Shown one piece after another: positions 1-6,553 of a stretch of DNA of 14,796 bases (the first letter of the stretch is position 1; each line of letters begins with the position of its first letter). The DNA lies in NCBI GenBank assembly GCA_002329575.1, contig DCTK01000074.1:12313-27108 (forward strand). The letters run 5' to 3'. The stretch is from Sutterella sp. UBA1442 (GTDB lineage Bacteria > Pseudomonadota > Gammaproteobacteria > Burkholderiales > Burkholderiaceae_F). The notes below the pieces were generated by a model, which did not search any database, was not told the DNA's origin, and was given only the letters and a program-made list of their open reading frames with translations. The position numbers and the translations under genes are program-made.

Positions 1-1
1 G

Positions 2-694
2 CCTGCTTTGGAAAACTTCTCGCTTGAAGTCAATCCTGGTGAAACCATTGCTTTGGTTGGAGCTTCAGGTTCCGGTAAAACGACTCTTATCAATTTGATT
101 CCGCGTTTCTGGGACATGACCTCGGGTGATATTTTGATTGATGGCATCAGTCAAAAAGATTTGACCTTAAAGAGTCTCCGCGCTCAAATCGCGTTGGTGA
201 GCCAAGATGTCATTTTGTTTGATGACACAATCGCTGCCAATATTGCCTACGGTTGCCGAGAAAAAGTTACTGATGAAGATATCCGTCGGGCAGCAGAAGC
301 CGCTTATCTGTTGCCTTTCATCGAATCGTTGCCCGATGGCTTTAATACTCGTGTGGGCGAAGGGGGCGCGAAGCTCTCTGGCGGTCAACGTCAACGTGTC
401 TCTATTGCTCGTGCATTACTTAAAAACGCTCCGATTTTGCTCTTAGACGAAGCAACGAGTGCGTTGGATACCGAAAGCGAAAAATTCATCCAAGCTTCGC
501 TCGATAAGCTGATGCAAGGACGTACGAGTTTTGTGGTCGCGCACCGCTTATCAACAATTGAAAATGCTCACCGAATTGTCGTTATGCAAAACGGTCATAT
601 CGTTGAAGTGGGCACACACGCGGAATTGATGGCTAAAGGTGGTGTTTACGCCAATCTTCACAATATTCAATTCTCAGAAGCCGCTCACGCTTAA
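2..694 (+). CDS. msbA: Lipid A export ATP-binding/permease MsbA, C-terminal part (5' truncated by window)
   Basis: The reading frame is open to the window edge, so the membrane half lies upstream and only the nucleotide-binding domain is seen; the TTG at 8 is an internal Leu codon, not a start. MsbA is an inner-membrane homodimeric ABC exporter that flips core-lipid A to the periplasmic leaflet. Counting from codon 8, visible motifs are Walker A (GASGSGKT, 18-25), Q-loop Q66, signature LSGGQ (123-127), Walker B ILLLDE (143-148), D-loop SALD (151-154) and H-loop H179. The stretch around the Q-loop (VSQDVILFDDTIAANIAYG) and the segment DEATSALDTES closely resemble E. coli MsbA, which favours MsbA over other exporters. 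The protein ends shortly after the domain, as in MsbA. It lies near a lipid A modifying gene at 4111, which fits an envelope-biogenesis neighbourhood. The substrate is inferred from family similarity. Confidence 0.88.
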   Translation, partial: PALENFSLEVNPGETIALVGASGSGKTTLINLIPRFWDMTSGDILIDGISQKDLTLKSLRAQIALVSQDVILFDDTIAANIAYGCREKVTDEDIRRAAEAAYLLPFIESLPDGFNTRVGEGGAKLSGGQRQRVSIARALLKNAPILLLDEATSALDTESEKFIQASLDKLMQGRTSFVVAHRLSTIENAHRIVVMQNGHIVEVGTHAELMAKGGVYANLHNIQFSEAAHA

Positions 695-699
695 GTCTG

Positions 700-815
700 A
701 GCTTTACCAAACGGGCGGGACGTTCGTCCGTCAAGGTGAGTCAGTGTTAGCCCGCGTCAGCCGGCATCTGGCGTTTGAACCCAGAATCCTTCGATCTAGT
801 CGAGGGAGTACGTCA
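700..815 (+). other. Hairpin-rich intergenic sequence after msbA (possible structured RNA or 3' UTR)
   Basis: No credible ORF fills this gap. Several short hairpins follow one another on the + strand: GGAC/GTCC around 717-732, TCTGG/CCAGA with a 9-nt loop around 768-786, and CCTTCGA/TCGAGGG with a 5-nt loop around 789-807, followed by the terminator at 819-853. The first part is GC-richer than its surroundings. It does not fold as a tRNA, and I could not match it to tmRNA, 6S or SRP RNA. It may be the structured msbA 3' UTR, a small RNA with its own terminator, or simply decayed sequence. No promoter was recognised. Confidence 0.25.
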
Positions 816-818
816 AAC

Positions 819-853
819 AAACCAAAAGGCGCTTTTTAGGCGCCTTTTGGTTT
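819..853. terminator. Bidirectional rho-independent terminator between msbA and the histidine kinase
   Basis: A perfect 14-bp stem (819-832 with 840-853, core CCAAAAGGCGC) encloses a 7-nt loop TTTTTAG. Both arms end in T-rich sequence when read outward (TTTTGGTTT on +, TTTTGGTTTGTTTG on -). The genes on either side converge, so it can stop both transcripts. Confidence 0.85.
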
Positions 854-866
854 GGGGAGAGAGAAA

Positions 867-2165
867 TTAAGTACTTTCCGATTTGGGTAATGTGTCAAGC
901 AGGACTGGCTCTTGAGCATGAATTAAATTCACCCTGAAATGTGCCCCTTTTCCAGACTCTAATAACTCAATGCTCCAACCTAAGCGATCGCAAATTCGCT
1001 TGGCAATCGATAGACCCATACCGATCCCGCCACCTTTATTGCTTGCGCGTGTATAGGGTTGAAAAATGCGTTCCCGTTGATCAGCAGCAATCCCGATACC
1101 GGTGTCGATGACTTCAAATCCTTTTTCAGTTTCTCGAACGGTTACCGAGCCCTCATCAGTATAGCGGATGGCATTGCGAACGAGGTTACTGGCAACAGTG
1201 CTTAGAAGTACAGGCGGTTGAACTCCAGGACACGTACCTGTCGATTCAAACACAAGGGTTAAATTTTTCTCTCGAGCCGACTCACTCCAGTAATCACAGA
1301 CGCTTTCTAAAATGTCATGCGTTTTATCCAAATCCTTGTGACCAAGCGCATTACCACGAGCCAAATTAAGGAAAACGTTCATTAAGTTGCGCATAACATC
1401 GCACGAGGCGGTGATTTTTTCAACATACTTTCGCTCTGGCTTTCCTTCAAGTCGCATCTCAAGCAATTCGGCACTGGTTTGAATGATGGTTAACGGAGAG
1501 CGTAATTCGTGGCTGATGTCTGCCGTAAAGAGCTTTTCACGGTCCAGTGCTTTATGCAAACGTTCGAAAGTTTCATCACAAATGCGCGTCAATTCACCGA
1601 TTTCATCATCATAAGTGTGAACCTTGATCGGCTCGTAAGTTTTTGCATCTCGAACGGTTTTAACAGCATGCGTGAGGCTCAAGATGGGTTGTGTTACCTG
1701 TGTTGAGAGCCACCACCAACCGAAAAGTGCACTCAGAATAAGAACGAGAAGACTACAAACGATAACGATTCGTTGATTGAGCTGTTCGGTTAACTCAAAG
1801 TGATACTGGTCACGCACGATGATGTAGGTGTGGCCGTTGACCTCCATACGATAGATAAAGGTCGATTGCTCATCGGTCACACTTTCTGAAAAGCCTTCAT
1901 GGGCATTCAGTAGCGACGACGGAATGTCTTGTAGGCGGTCATCATCACTGTACAGATGCACGGTTTCAGGCATTGTCAAAGTCTCATGACTGTCGAGTTC
2001 TTTGATGCTTGTGACGATTTCCTCATGAAGAATTTCTCCGATGAGTGCCTGTTCCATAATTTCTGTTGATTGAGAAATGGCAATGGCATAAGAGACGACG
2101 ATAATAAAAGTCTGAATGACTATGCCGAGTAATACGCGTTGGGCAAGACCGAATTTTTTCTTCAT
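867..2165 (-). CDS. Membrane sensor histidine kinase (HAMP, acidic periplasmic sensor domain)
   Basis: Class I sensor kinase of 432 residues. TM1 is about residues 10-30, a periplasmic loop spans about 31-132, TM2 is about 133-153, HAMP about 154-207, and the DHp helix carries the phosphoacceptor H219 in HELRSP. The ATPase domain shows N-box N327/N331 (NLVRNAIRYT), G1 box DTGIGI (354-359), F box (365-373) and G2 box GGGIGMGLSI (378-387), so all catalytic motifs are intact. The periplasmic loop is strongly acidic: I count 21 Asp/Glu against 5 Lys/Arg. That recalls cation- or peptide-sensing loops such as PhoQ, although no homology is claimed. It begins 21 nt after the AEC permease gene, with only a weak ribosome site, so the two are probably cotranscribed. 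The likely partner is the response regulator at 3252-3920, upstream on the same strand. The ligand is unknown. Confidence 0.9.
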   Translation of the reverse strand: MKKKFGLAQRVLLGIVIQTFIIVVSYAIAISQSTEIMEQALIGEILHEEIVTSIKELDSHETLTMPETVHLYSDDDRLQDIPSSLLNAHEGFSESVTDEQSTFIYRMEVNGHTYIIVRDQYHFELTEQLNQRIVIVCSLLVLILSALFGWWWLSTQVTQPILSLTHAVKTVRDAKTYEPIKVHTYDDEIGELTRICDETFERLHKALDREKLFTADISHELRSPLTIIQTSAELLEMRLEGKPERKYVEKITASCDVMRNLMNVFLNLARGNALGHKDLDKTHDILESVCDYWSESAREKNLTLVFESTGTCPGVQPPVLLSTVASNLVRNAIRYTDEGSVTVRETEKGFEVIDTGIGIAADQRERIFQPYTRASNKGGGIGMGLSIAKRICDRLGWSIELLESGKGAHFRVNLIHAQEPVLLDTLPKSEST

Positions 2166-2186
2166 ATCGCAATCCGTTAGCGGCGT

Positions 2187-3143
2187 TTAAGGAACAACCG
2201 TGACGCCTAATAAAGTAAGTGCAAAGGGAATGACGAGCGCTGATAGAAACGTCGATACAAAAATGGCGTTACTGGCTGCTCCTTCCTGACTTTTGAACTC
2301 ACTGGCCATGATGTAAATATTAATCGCAACAGGAAGCGTGGCCGTGATGACACAGGCCTGGGTTTCAATATCGCCGAGTCCGATCAAACGAGCACAAATA
2401 TAGACGATCAGCGGGTGGACGATAATTTTTAGTGTCGAGATGCCAAGGCCTTTGGGTAGGGCGGCGCTGAAACTATGTTGAGCCAAGCCCATGCCGACCA
2501 CAATCAAAGCAATGGGGCCGGTCGCCGATGCAATGTATTGGATGGTTTTATCGGCAAACTGAGGCATTTCAAGCCCGCTGAAACTAAAGAGGCTTCCCGT
2601 GATGATGCCGATGATCACTGGATTTTTAAACACTCGAGTCATCGGGCGAACAATTTTGCGCCAGTCACGAATGCCGGCTGACTCCTTGCCTAATTCAACA
2701 CTGGCAATAGCAACAGACCACAGTAGTAGTACGCTGAAAATAATCAAAATACTGATTGTAGGCATCGCAGCATCGCCCAAACTGACTTGAACGATAGGAA
2801 CGCCTAACTGTACGTTGTTGCCGAAAATCGCAGCAATGCCGAAGATGGTTTTTCCGGTGTTATCGAGCTTAAAGAATCCGCCTAAAAGCCGTCCTAAGCA
2901 ATAGATCACGATGCAAGAACCGAAAAAGGCAATAAGTACCCGCCAATCCACGGCTGGCATCTCAGATAACCCGCTCATGAGTTGAAAGAGCAGAACGGGC
3001 ATTAAAAAACGGAACGTAAAGCCGGATAAAACACCGGTTGTTGTTTTATCAAACAAGCGGATTTTTATGAGTCCCCAACCGATTAAGACCAACAGAAAAA
3101 GCGGCAGGCACAACTTAAAATGAAAAAGAAACATCTCAAGCAT
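2187..3143 (-). CDS. AEC-family (auxin efflux carrier-like) inner-membrane permease
   Basis: The protein has 318 residues, the usual length for bacterial AEC transporters, and about ten hydrophobic segments arranged as two halves joined by a basic loop (about 151-172). Family-like motifs include GNNVQLGVP (108-116), KNPVIIGI (173-180) and TLPVAINIYIMA (269-280), the last matching the conserved second-half discontinuous helix region. Characterised bacterial members move small carboxylates such as malate, but the substrate here cannot be read from sequence. The start at 3143 has AAGGA 10 nt upstream; an in-frame ATG three codons later is a weaker alternative. The Shine-Dalgarno lies partly inside a small hairpin (3156-3172). 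The gene sits between a response regulator and a sensor kinase, with the kinase 21 nt downstream. A role as cosensor, or as a target of the two-component system, is possible but inferred. Confidence 0.88.
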   Translation of the reverse strand: MLEMFLFHFKLCLPLFLLVLIGWGLIKIRLFDKTTTGVLSGFTFRFLMPVLLFQLMSGLSEMPAVDWRVLIAFFGSCIVIYCLGRLLGGFFKLDNTGKTIFGIAAIFGNNVQLGVPIVQVSLGDAAMPTISILIIFSVLLLWSVAIASVELGKESAGIRDWRKIVRPMTRVFKNPVIIGIITGSLFSFSGLEMPQFADKTIQYIASATGPIALIVVGMGLAQHSFSAALPKGLGISTLKIIVHPLIVYICARLIGLGDIETQACVITATLPVAINIYIMASEFKSQEGAASNAIFVSTFLSALVIPFALTLLGVTVVP

Positions 3144-3155
3144 CGTGTGTACATC

Positions 3156-3172
3156 CTTGGTGCGATACCAAG
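3156..3172 (-). promoter_or_regulatory. Small hairpin overlapping the ribosome site of the AEC permease gene
   Basis: Read on the minus strand, CTTGGT-ATCGC-ACCAAG forms a perfect 6-bp stem with a 5-nt loop. The last AAG of the right arm is the beginning of the AAGGA Shine-Dalgarno for the start at 3143. Folding would partly hide the ribosome site. This could tune translation, or it could be chance. Confidence 0.4.
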
Positions 3173-3212
3173 AGTTTGCTCTTTTGTTGATGCGCTTTCA
3201 ATGTCTTTCTAC

Positions 3213-3253
3213 AAAAATGTCGCTAGGCGGCTGAGCCGCCTAGCGACATTTTT
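3213..3253. terminator. Strong palindromic terminator directly after the response regulator
   Basis: A perfect 19-bp stem (3213-3231 with 3235-3253, GC core CGCTAGGCGGC) has a 3-nt TGA loop. The base of the stem is A5 on one side and T5 on the other, giving a U-tract in both directions. The regulator's TAA stop (3252-3254) lies in the stem base, so the hairpin begins exactly where translation ends. It stands between the regulator and the downstream permease-kinase pair and should uncouple them or allow only partial readthrough. Confidence 0.88.
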
Positions 3254-3920
3254 AATCTTCGATGGACCAACCGATACCGGGATGGGTCTTGATGAGTTTT
3301 TTGGTAAAAGGACGATCAACAGCCTGCCGCAACAAGTAAATGTTGGCGCGAAGGCTATCGGAGTCCGGTATCGAGCCTTGCCAGATAATGGCGTGTAAAC
3401 GTGAGCGATTAACAATCGCCGGAGTTTTCAGCATGAGTTCTTTGAGAATCGTCATGCAGGTGGGATTTAAATGAATGACTTTATCGGCTCGAATGACTTT
3501 GCCTGTGCGAAGATTCATTGTTAAATCATCGACTTTCAGAATGTCTTCATCGCCATAGGCACGTCGCAACAATGCGTCAACGCGCGCACCTAATTCTCTA
3601 AGGGCAAAGGGTTTGACGAGATAGTCATCGGCACCGTATTCCAGTCCTTTGACCCGATCATCAATAGAGTCTCTGGCTGTGAGCATCAGAATCGGTGTTT
3701 TGTCTGAGTTTTCACGCAGTTTTTTACAGATTTGCAGTCCATCAAGGTGTGGCAGACCGATATCGAGAAGACAAACGCCGTATGTATTTTCACTCAATCG
3801 CCGCATTGCTTCGAGACCGTTTGTTGCCGTCTCAACGGTATGGCCTTGCATCTGCAAATATTCACGAACGTTATAGACAATGTCTTCATTGTCATCGACT
3901 ACCAAAATGGGCAAACGCAT
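3252..3920 (-). CDS. OmpR/PhoB-family response regulator
   Basis: DNA-binding response regulator of 222 residues from the chosen ATG at 3920. The receiver domain (about 1-115) has the acidic pair D9/D10, phosphoacceptor D53 (LLDIGLP), T81 and K104 (VKPF). A winged-helix domain (about 128-222) ends with the typical SLRANIYLLRQAVD recognition helix and a hairpin LIKTHPGIGWSIED. The frame is open to a TTG at 3962, but GAGGAG lies 8 nt before the ATG at 3920, so that start is preferred. It is the first gene of the split system regulator - terminator - AEC permease - kinase, and is divergent from the PAP2-EptA fusion gene. Repeated CTTTGACAG boxes in the shared intergenic region are plausible binding sites, allowing autoregulation and control of the fusion gene. 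The role in lipid A modification is inferred from this arrangement and from the PmrA precedent. Confidence 0.92.
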   Translation of the reverse strand: MRLPILVVDDNEDIVYNVREYLQMQGHTVETATNGLEAMRRLSENTYGVCLLDIGLPHLDGLQICKKLRENSDKTPILMLTARDSIDDRVKGLEYGADDYLVKPFALRELGARVDALLRRAYGDEDILKVDDLTMNLRTGKVIRADKVIHLNPTCMTILKELMLKTPAIVNRSRLHAIIWQGSIPDSDSLRANIYLLRQAVDRPFTKKLIKTHPGIGWSIED

Positions 3921-3928
3921 TTGTGTAT

Positions 3929-3934
3929 CTCCTC
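3929..3934 (-). promoter_or_regulatory. Ribosome binding site that fixes the response regulator start
   Basis: GAGGAG on the minus strand lies 8 nt before the ATG at 3920. The longer TTG start at 3962 has no such site, and the extra 14 residues would precede the beta-1 strand (PILVVDD), where receiver domains normally begin. Confidence 0.75.
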
Positions 3935-3990
3935 GGGTTTTATCTAAAGTTTCTACTTTCAAAACTATCTTTTCAAATGCAATTTCTTGC

Positions 3991-4086
3991 CTTTTGACGC
4001 CTTGTTGATACCTGTCAAAATCTTTGACAGCGCTTTGACAGTGCTTTTACGCGATTTTCCCGTATTCGGAATGACACTTTTGACGC
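3991..4086. promoter_or_regulatory. Candidate OmpR-type operator with 11-bp tandem repeats, in the divergent promoter region
   Basis: Three 11-mers stand head to tail: CTTTGACAGCG (4022-4032), CTTTGACAGTG (4033-4043) and a degenerate CTTTTACGCGA (4044-4054). The first also forms a perfect inverted repeat with CTGTCAAA at 4012-4019 (spacer ATC), so one box faces the regulator gene. Further CTTTTGACGC copies lie at 3991-4000 and 4077-4086. An 11-bp direct-repeat period is typical of OmpR-family dimers. The TTGACA hexamers at 4024 and 4035 could also act as -35 elements, but I see no convincing -10 downstream. Confidence 0.5.
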
Positions 4087-4096
4087 TGATTAACGT

Positions 4097-4102
4097 AAGG
4101 AG
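4097..4102 (+). promoter_or_regulatory. Ribosome binding site supporting a TTG start
   Basis: AAGGAG lies 8 nt before the TTG at 4111. The next in-frame candidate, GTG at 4126, would be 23 nt from the site, so the rare TTG is the best start for the fusion gene. Confidence 0.7.
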
Positions 4103-4110
4103 TTCAAGCG

Positions 4111-6429
4111 TTGAAGTCGTCAAAAGTGAATCCGTACAGTTTGATTTTGTGGTTTTTAGTGCCGCTTTGGGTGTTGTATTTTTTAGTAGCTTTTACCCCC
4201 GAAGCTGTAGATTTCGCTTTAAGCCGTCTTTTTTACACGGCAGGCAGTTGGCCCTGGCGCGATAATGCGTCCTTTTCTTTTATTTTTTACCGTTTACCCA
4301 AAGCCGTTCCCATTGTCTTTGCAGTCTTGGCTTTGGCAGGTCTTATTTGCCATTACGTGAAACCGGAGCGCATTACTCGAGAAACGGCAGTGCGATGTGG
4401 CTACGTGCTGGTAGCGATGGCAGTGAGTGCTTTGAGCGTAAGTGTGCTTAAAGAAACAACAGGGGTGCATTGTCCATGGTCATTGGTTGATTTCGGGGGA
4501 AGTGAGAAGTTTGTCTCCCCCTCTTTGTCATTAGCCCCTCAACCAGGGCGATGTTGGCCGGCCGGTCACGCCGGTACGGGATTTACACTTTTTGCGCTTT
4601 ATTTTGCTCTTCGAGACAAAGCTCGAATTGCCAGTCGCTTCGTCTTACTGGGAGTCGTACTTTTCGGCGGATTTTGCGCTTGGGTGCGCGTGATGCAAGG
4701 CGCACATTTTCTCTCGCACAGTCTTGTGACAATGGTGCTCGATTGGTTGATTTGTGCGGGTATTTATGTTGCCTTCTTTGACAGAAAGAATCTTCGTGAA
4801 CGTATTAATGCCATGAAAGATGGCGTTAGCTTGCGTTGTTTCTGTCTGACGATGTCATTGATCTGGGCCGGTGTTTTTTGCATGCCGTTTTACTGGGAAC
4901 TGATGAAGACGGCAGGAACCAACCCCATCGGCATTGTTTCAAGTCTTCTTTTGACGATCTTTAGTTTTTCGGCATTTTATTTCATCGGCTTGTCGCTTAT
5001 TTCGCTTTTGGCGATGTTGCCTCATAAAGTCTTCAAACCGCTGATGCTTGTCTTATCCCTGATCGGAGCATGTTCAGTAACGGCCTATCTCTTCTACGGT
5101 GTAAAGATGACGCCGGACATGATTCACAATTTCTTGGCAACCGATCAGCGAGAAGCCTTTGAGTATTGGTCATTGTCTTTGGCTTGGGTTTTTGTGCTCA
5201 CGTCGCTACCCGGTGTGCTTTTGTCGTTGAAACTGTCTGCTGAGGTAGGTTCTTTTTCTCGCTTCAGGCGGGTGGGCGTTTGCTTAGTCGGTTTGTTATT
5301 TGGGCTTTGTTCAATTTTGGCGCAGTTTCAGTCGTTTTCTGCAGCCATGCGAAATGACAAGTCATTGCGCTACTTGATTGCGCCGGTCAATATCGTTTAC
5401 TCGACCTTGTCGACCACGCTTCGTGACAACAGCCCGGAGGCGGCTCGTGAAATCATTGTGGTTGATCACAATCCTCATTTGACGGTTAAGAGTCCTAAAC
5501 CGACTCTGATGGTTGTGGTCATTGGTGAGACTGCTCGGTCCGCCAATTGGCAGTTAGCCGGCTACGAACGAGAGACAACTCCACAGCTAGCGACCCTTCC
5601 CATTGTCAACATTGGCAAAGTAAAAGCATGTGGCACCAGCACGGATGTGTCTTTGCCTTGCATGATGAGTCGTATCGGTCGGCGGGATTACGACCGGGAT
5701 CGCATTATCAATGAAGAGGCGTTGCCTGCGCACTTGCAACGCGCGGGTTTTGCCGTCACCTGGGTGGAAAATCAATCCGGTTGTAAGGGTGTTTGTCGGG
5801 ATGTGCCCACCCATCGTGCAGTGTCCGATGCCCAATTGTGTACATCTAACGAGTGTTTGGACGGTGTGTTGGTGATGGAATTGCAACGTGCGTTACATGC
5901 TCTTAAAGGTGGGGATAACGCGGTGCTCTTTTTGCACATGATGGGCTCGCACGGTCCTGCTTATTCACGTCGAAGTACTAAAGATGAGGCCGTGTTTGGT
6001 GAAATGTGTACGGATACAAGCTTCAAGAGCTGTACGCCGGAGACAATTCGTGCAGCCTACGATGCGAGCATTCGATATACCGATCGCATTTTGGCCGAGA
6101 TGATCAAAGAGCTCGGTCACTATCAAGACTTCAATACCGCCCTTATCTATGTATCTGACCATGGAGAAAGTTTGGGTGAAAACGGGCTCTTTTTGCATGG
6201 AGCTCCCTATCCGTTAGCCCCCGATGAACAAGTGTTCGTGCCGATGGTGATGTGGATGAATAGTGCATTTGAGAAAACCTATTCAGTCAATCGCAAAGTG
6301 ATTGATGAAAACATCAAGAAATCCGTGACGCATGATCATCTGTATCACACAGTTTTAGGCATGCTTAGGGTTCAATCGGAAACGTATGACCCGAAATGGG
6401 ATTTGTCGAAAAAGGCCAAGGGAGATTAA
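4111..6429 (+). CDS. Natural fusion: PAP2-type lipid phosphatase domain + EptA/MCR-type phosphoethanolamine transferase
   Basis: This 772-residue membrane enzyme has two complete modules. Residues ~10-225 form a six-helix PAP2 phosphatase with K114-x6-C121-P122, PAGH (150-153) and R193-x5-H199-x3-H203; the usual R of KX6RP and the last D of the third motif are replaced by C and H, a pattern I associate with a PAP2 subfamily having CPW and GAHFLSH. Residues ~240-435 form the EptA membrane bundle. Residues ~440-772 are the periplasmic sulfatase-fold domain with E473 (GETAR), nucleophile T511 (CGTSTDVSLPC), H615, D683/H684 and H696, matching MCR-1 E246, T285, H395, D465/H466 and H478. Cysteine pairs 507/517, 558/562, 577/582 and 633/641 fit the usual disulfides. 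The likely role is removal of a lipid A phosphate and transfer of phosphoethanolamine from phosphatidylethanolamine, remodelling the outer leaflet and lowering negative charge. The 1-position and sequential action are inferred. The start is TTG with a good ribosome site. Confidence 0.9.
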   Translation: MKSSKVNPYSLILWFLVPLWVLYFLVAFTPEAVDFALSRLFYTAGSWPWRDNASFSFIFYRLPKAVPIVFAVLALAGLICHYVKPERITRETAVRCGYVLVAMAVSALSVSVLKETTGVHCPWSLVDFGGSEKFVSPSLSLAPQPGRCWPAGHAGTGFTLFALYFALRDKARIASRFVLLGVVLFGGFCAWVRVMQGAHFLSHSLVTMVLDWLICAGIYVAFFDRKNLRERINAMKDGVSLRCFCLTMSLIWAGVFCMPFYWELMKTAGTNPIGIVSSLLLTIFSFSAFYFIGLSLISLLAMLPHKVFKPLMLVLSLIGACSVTAYLFYGVKMTPDMIHNFLATDQREAFEYWSLSLAWVFVLTSLPGVLLSLKLSAEVGSFSRFRRVGVCLVGLLFGLCSILAQFQSFSAAMRNDKSLRYLIAPVNIVYSTLSTTLRDNSPEAAREIIVVDHNPHLTVKSPKPTLMVVVIGETARSANWQLAGYERETTPQLATLPIVNIGKVKACGTSTDVSLPCMMSRIGRRDYDRDRIINEEALPAHLQRAGFAVTWVENQSGCKGVCRDVPTHRAVSDAQLCTSNECLDGVLVMELQRALHALKGGDNAVLFLHMMGSHGPAYSRRSTKDEAVFGEMCTDTSFKSCTPETIRAAYDASIRYTDRILAEMIKELGHYQDFNTALIYVSDHGESLGENGLFLHGAPYPLAPDEQVFVPMVMWMNSAFEKTYSVNRKVIDENIKKSVTHDHLYHTVLGMLRVQSETYDPKWDLSKKAKGD

Positions 6430-6432
6430 TGC

Positions 6433-6501
6433 GTCAAAATTTGCGGTGAGACACGGTTTTTGACACACCGTTGACCAGTTTTTTTCGCGGAATTGACCGT
6501 T
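6433..6501. promoter_or_regulatory. Second TTGAC repeat ladder upstream of the membrane gene at 6554
   Basis: TTGAC occurs at 6460, 6471 and 6493, spacings of 11 and 22 bp and therefore on one face of the helix. An inverted GTCAAAA at 6433-6439 pairs with TTTTGAC at 6458-6464. The motif and period match the operator candidate at 4012-4054. The 124-bp gap after the fusion gene shows no clear terminator and no convincing sigma-70 -10 box. Confidence 0.4.
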
Positions 6502-6553
6502 TCTGTACAACAATTTTGAAGTAGAGAACTCAATTGAAGATGAAGGAATATCC

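Noticed and set aside
755..775. REP-like GCCAGATGCCGGC on the minus strand
   Set aside because: It resembles an enterobacterial REP core, but only one intergenic copy is present and the organism is not enterobacterial; chance is more likely.
735..800. T-arm-like string GGGTTCAAACG on the minus strand, suggesting a tRNA
   Set aside because: The stem has a mismatch at the conserved closing pair, and no acceptor, D or anticodon arms can be folded around it.
3120..3415. Frames on both strands ending in or containing the same ARRLSRLATFL string
   Set aside because: The identical peptide arises because the 3213-3253 terminator palindrome reads the same on both strands; it is not a protein repeat.
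4022..4060. TTGACA at 4024 and 4035 as classical sigma-70 -35 boxes
   Set aside because: No acceptable -10 hexamer lies 16-18 bp downstream of either copy; the tandem periodicity is better explained by an operator.
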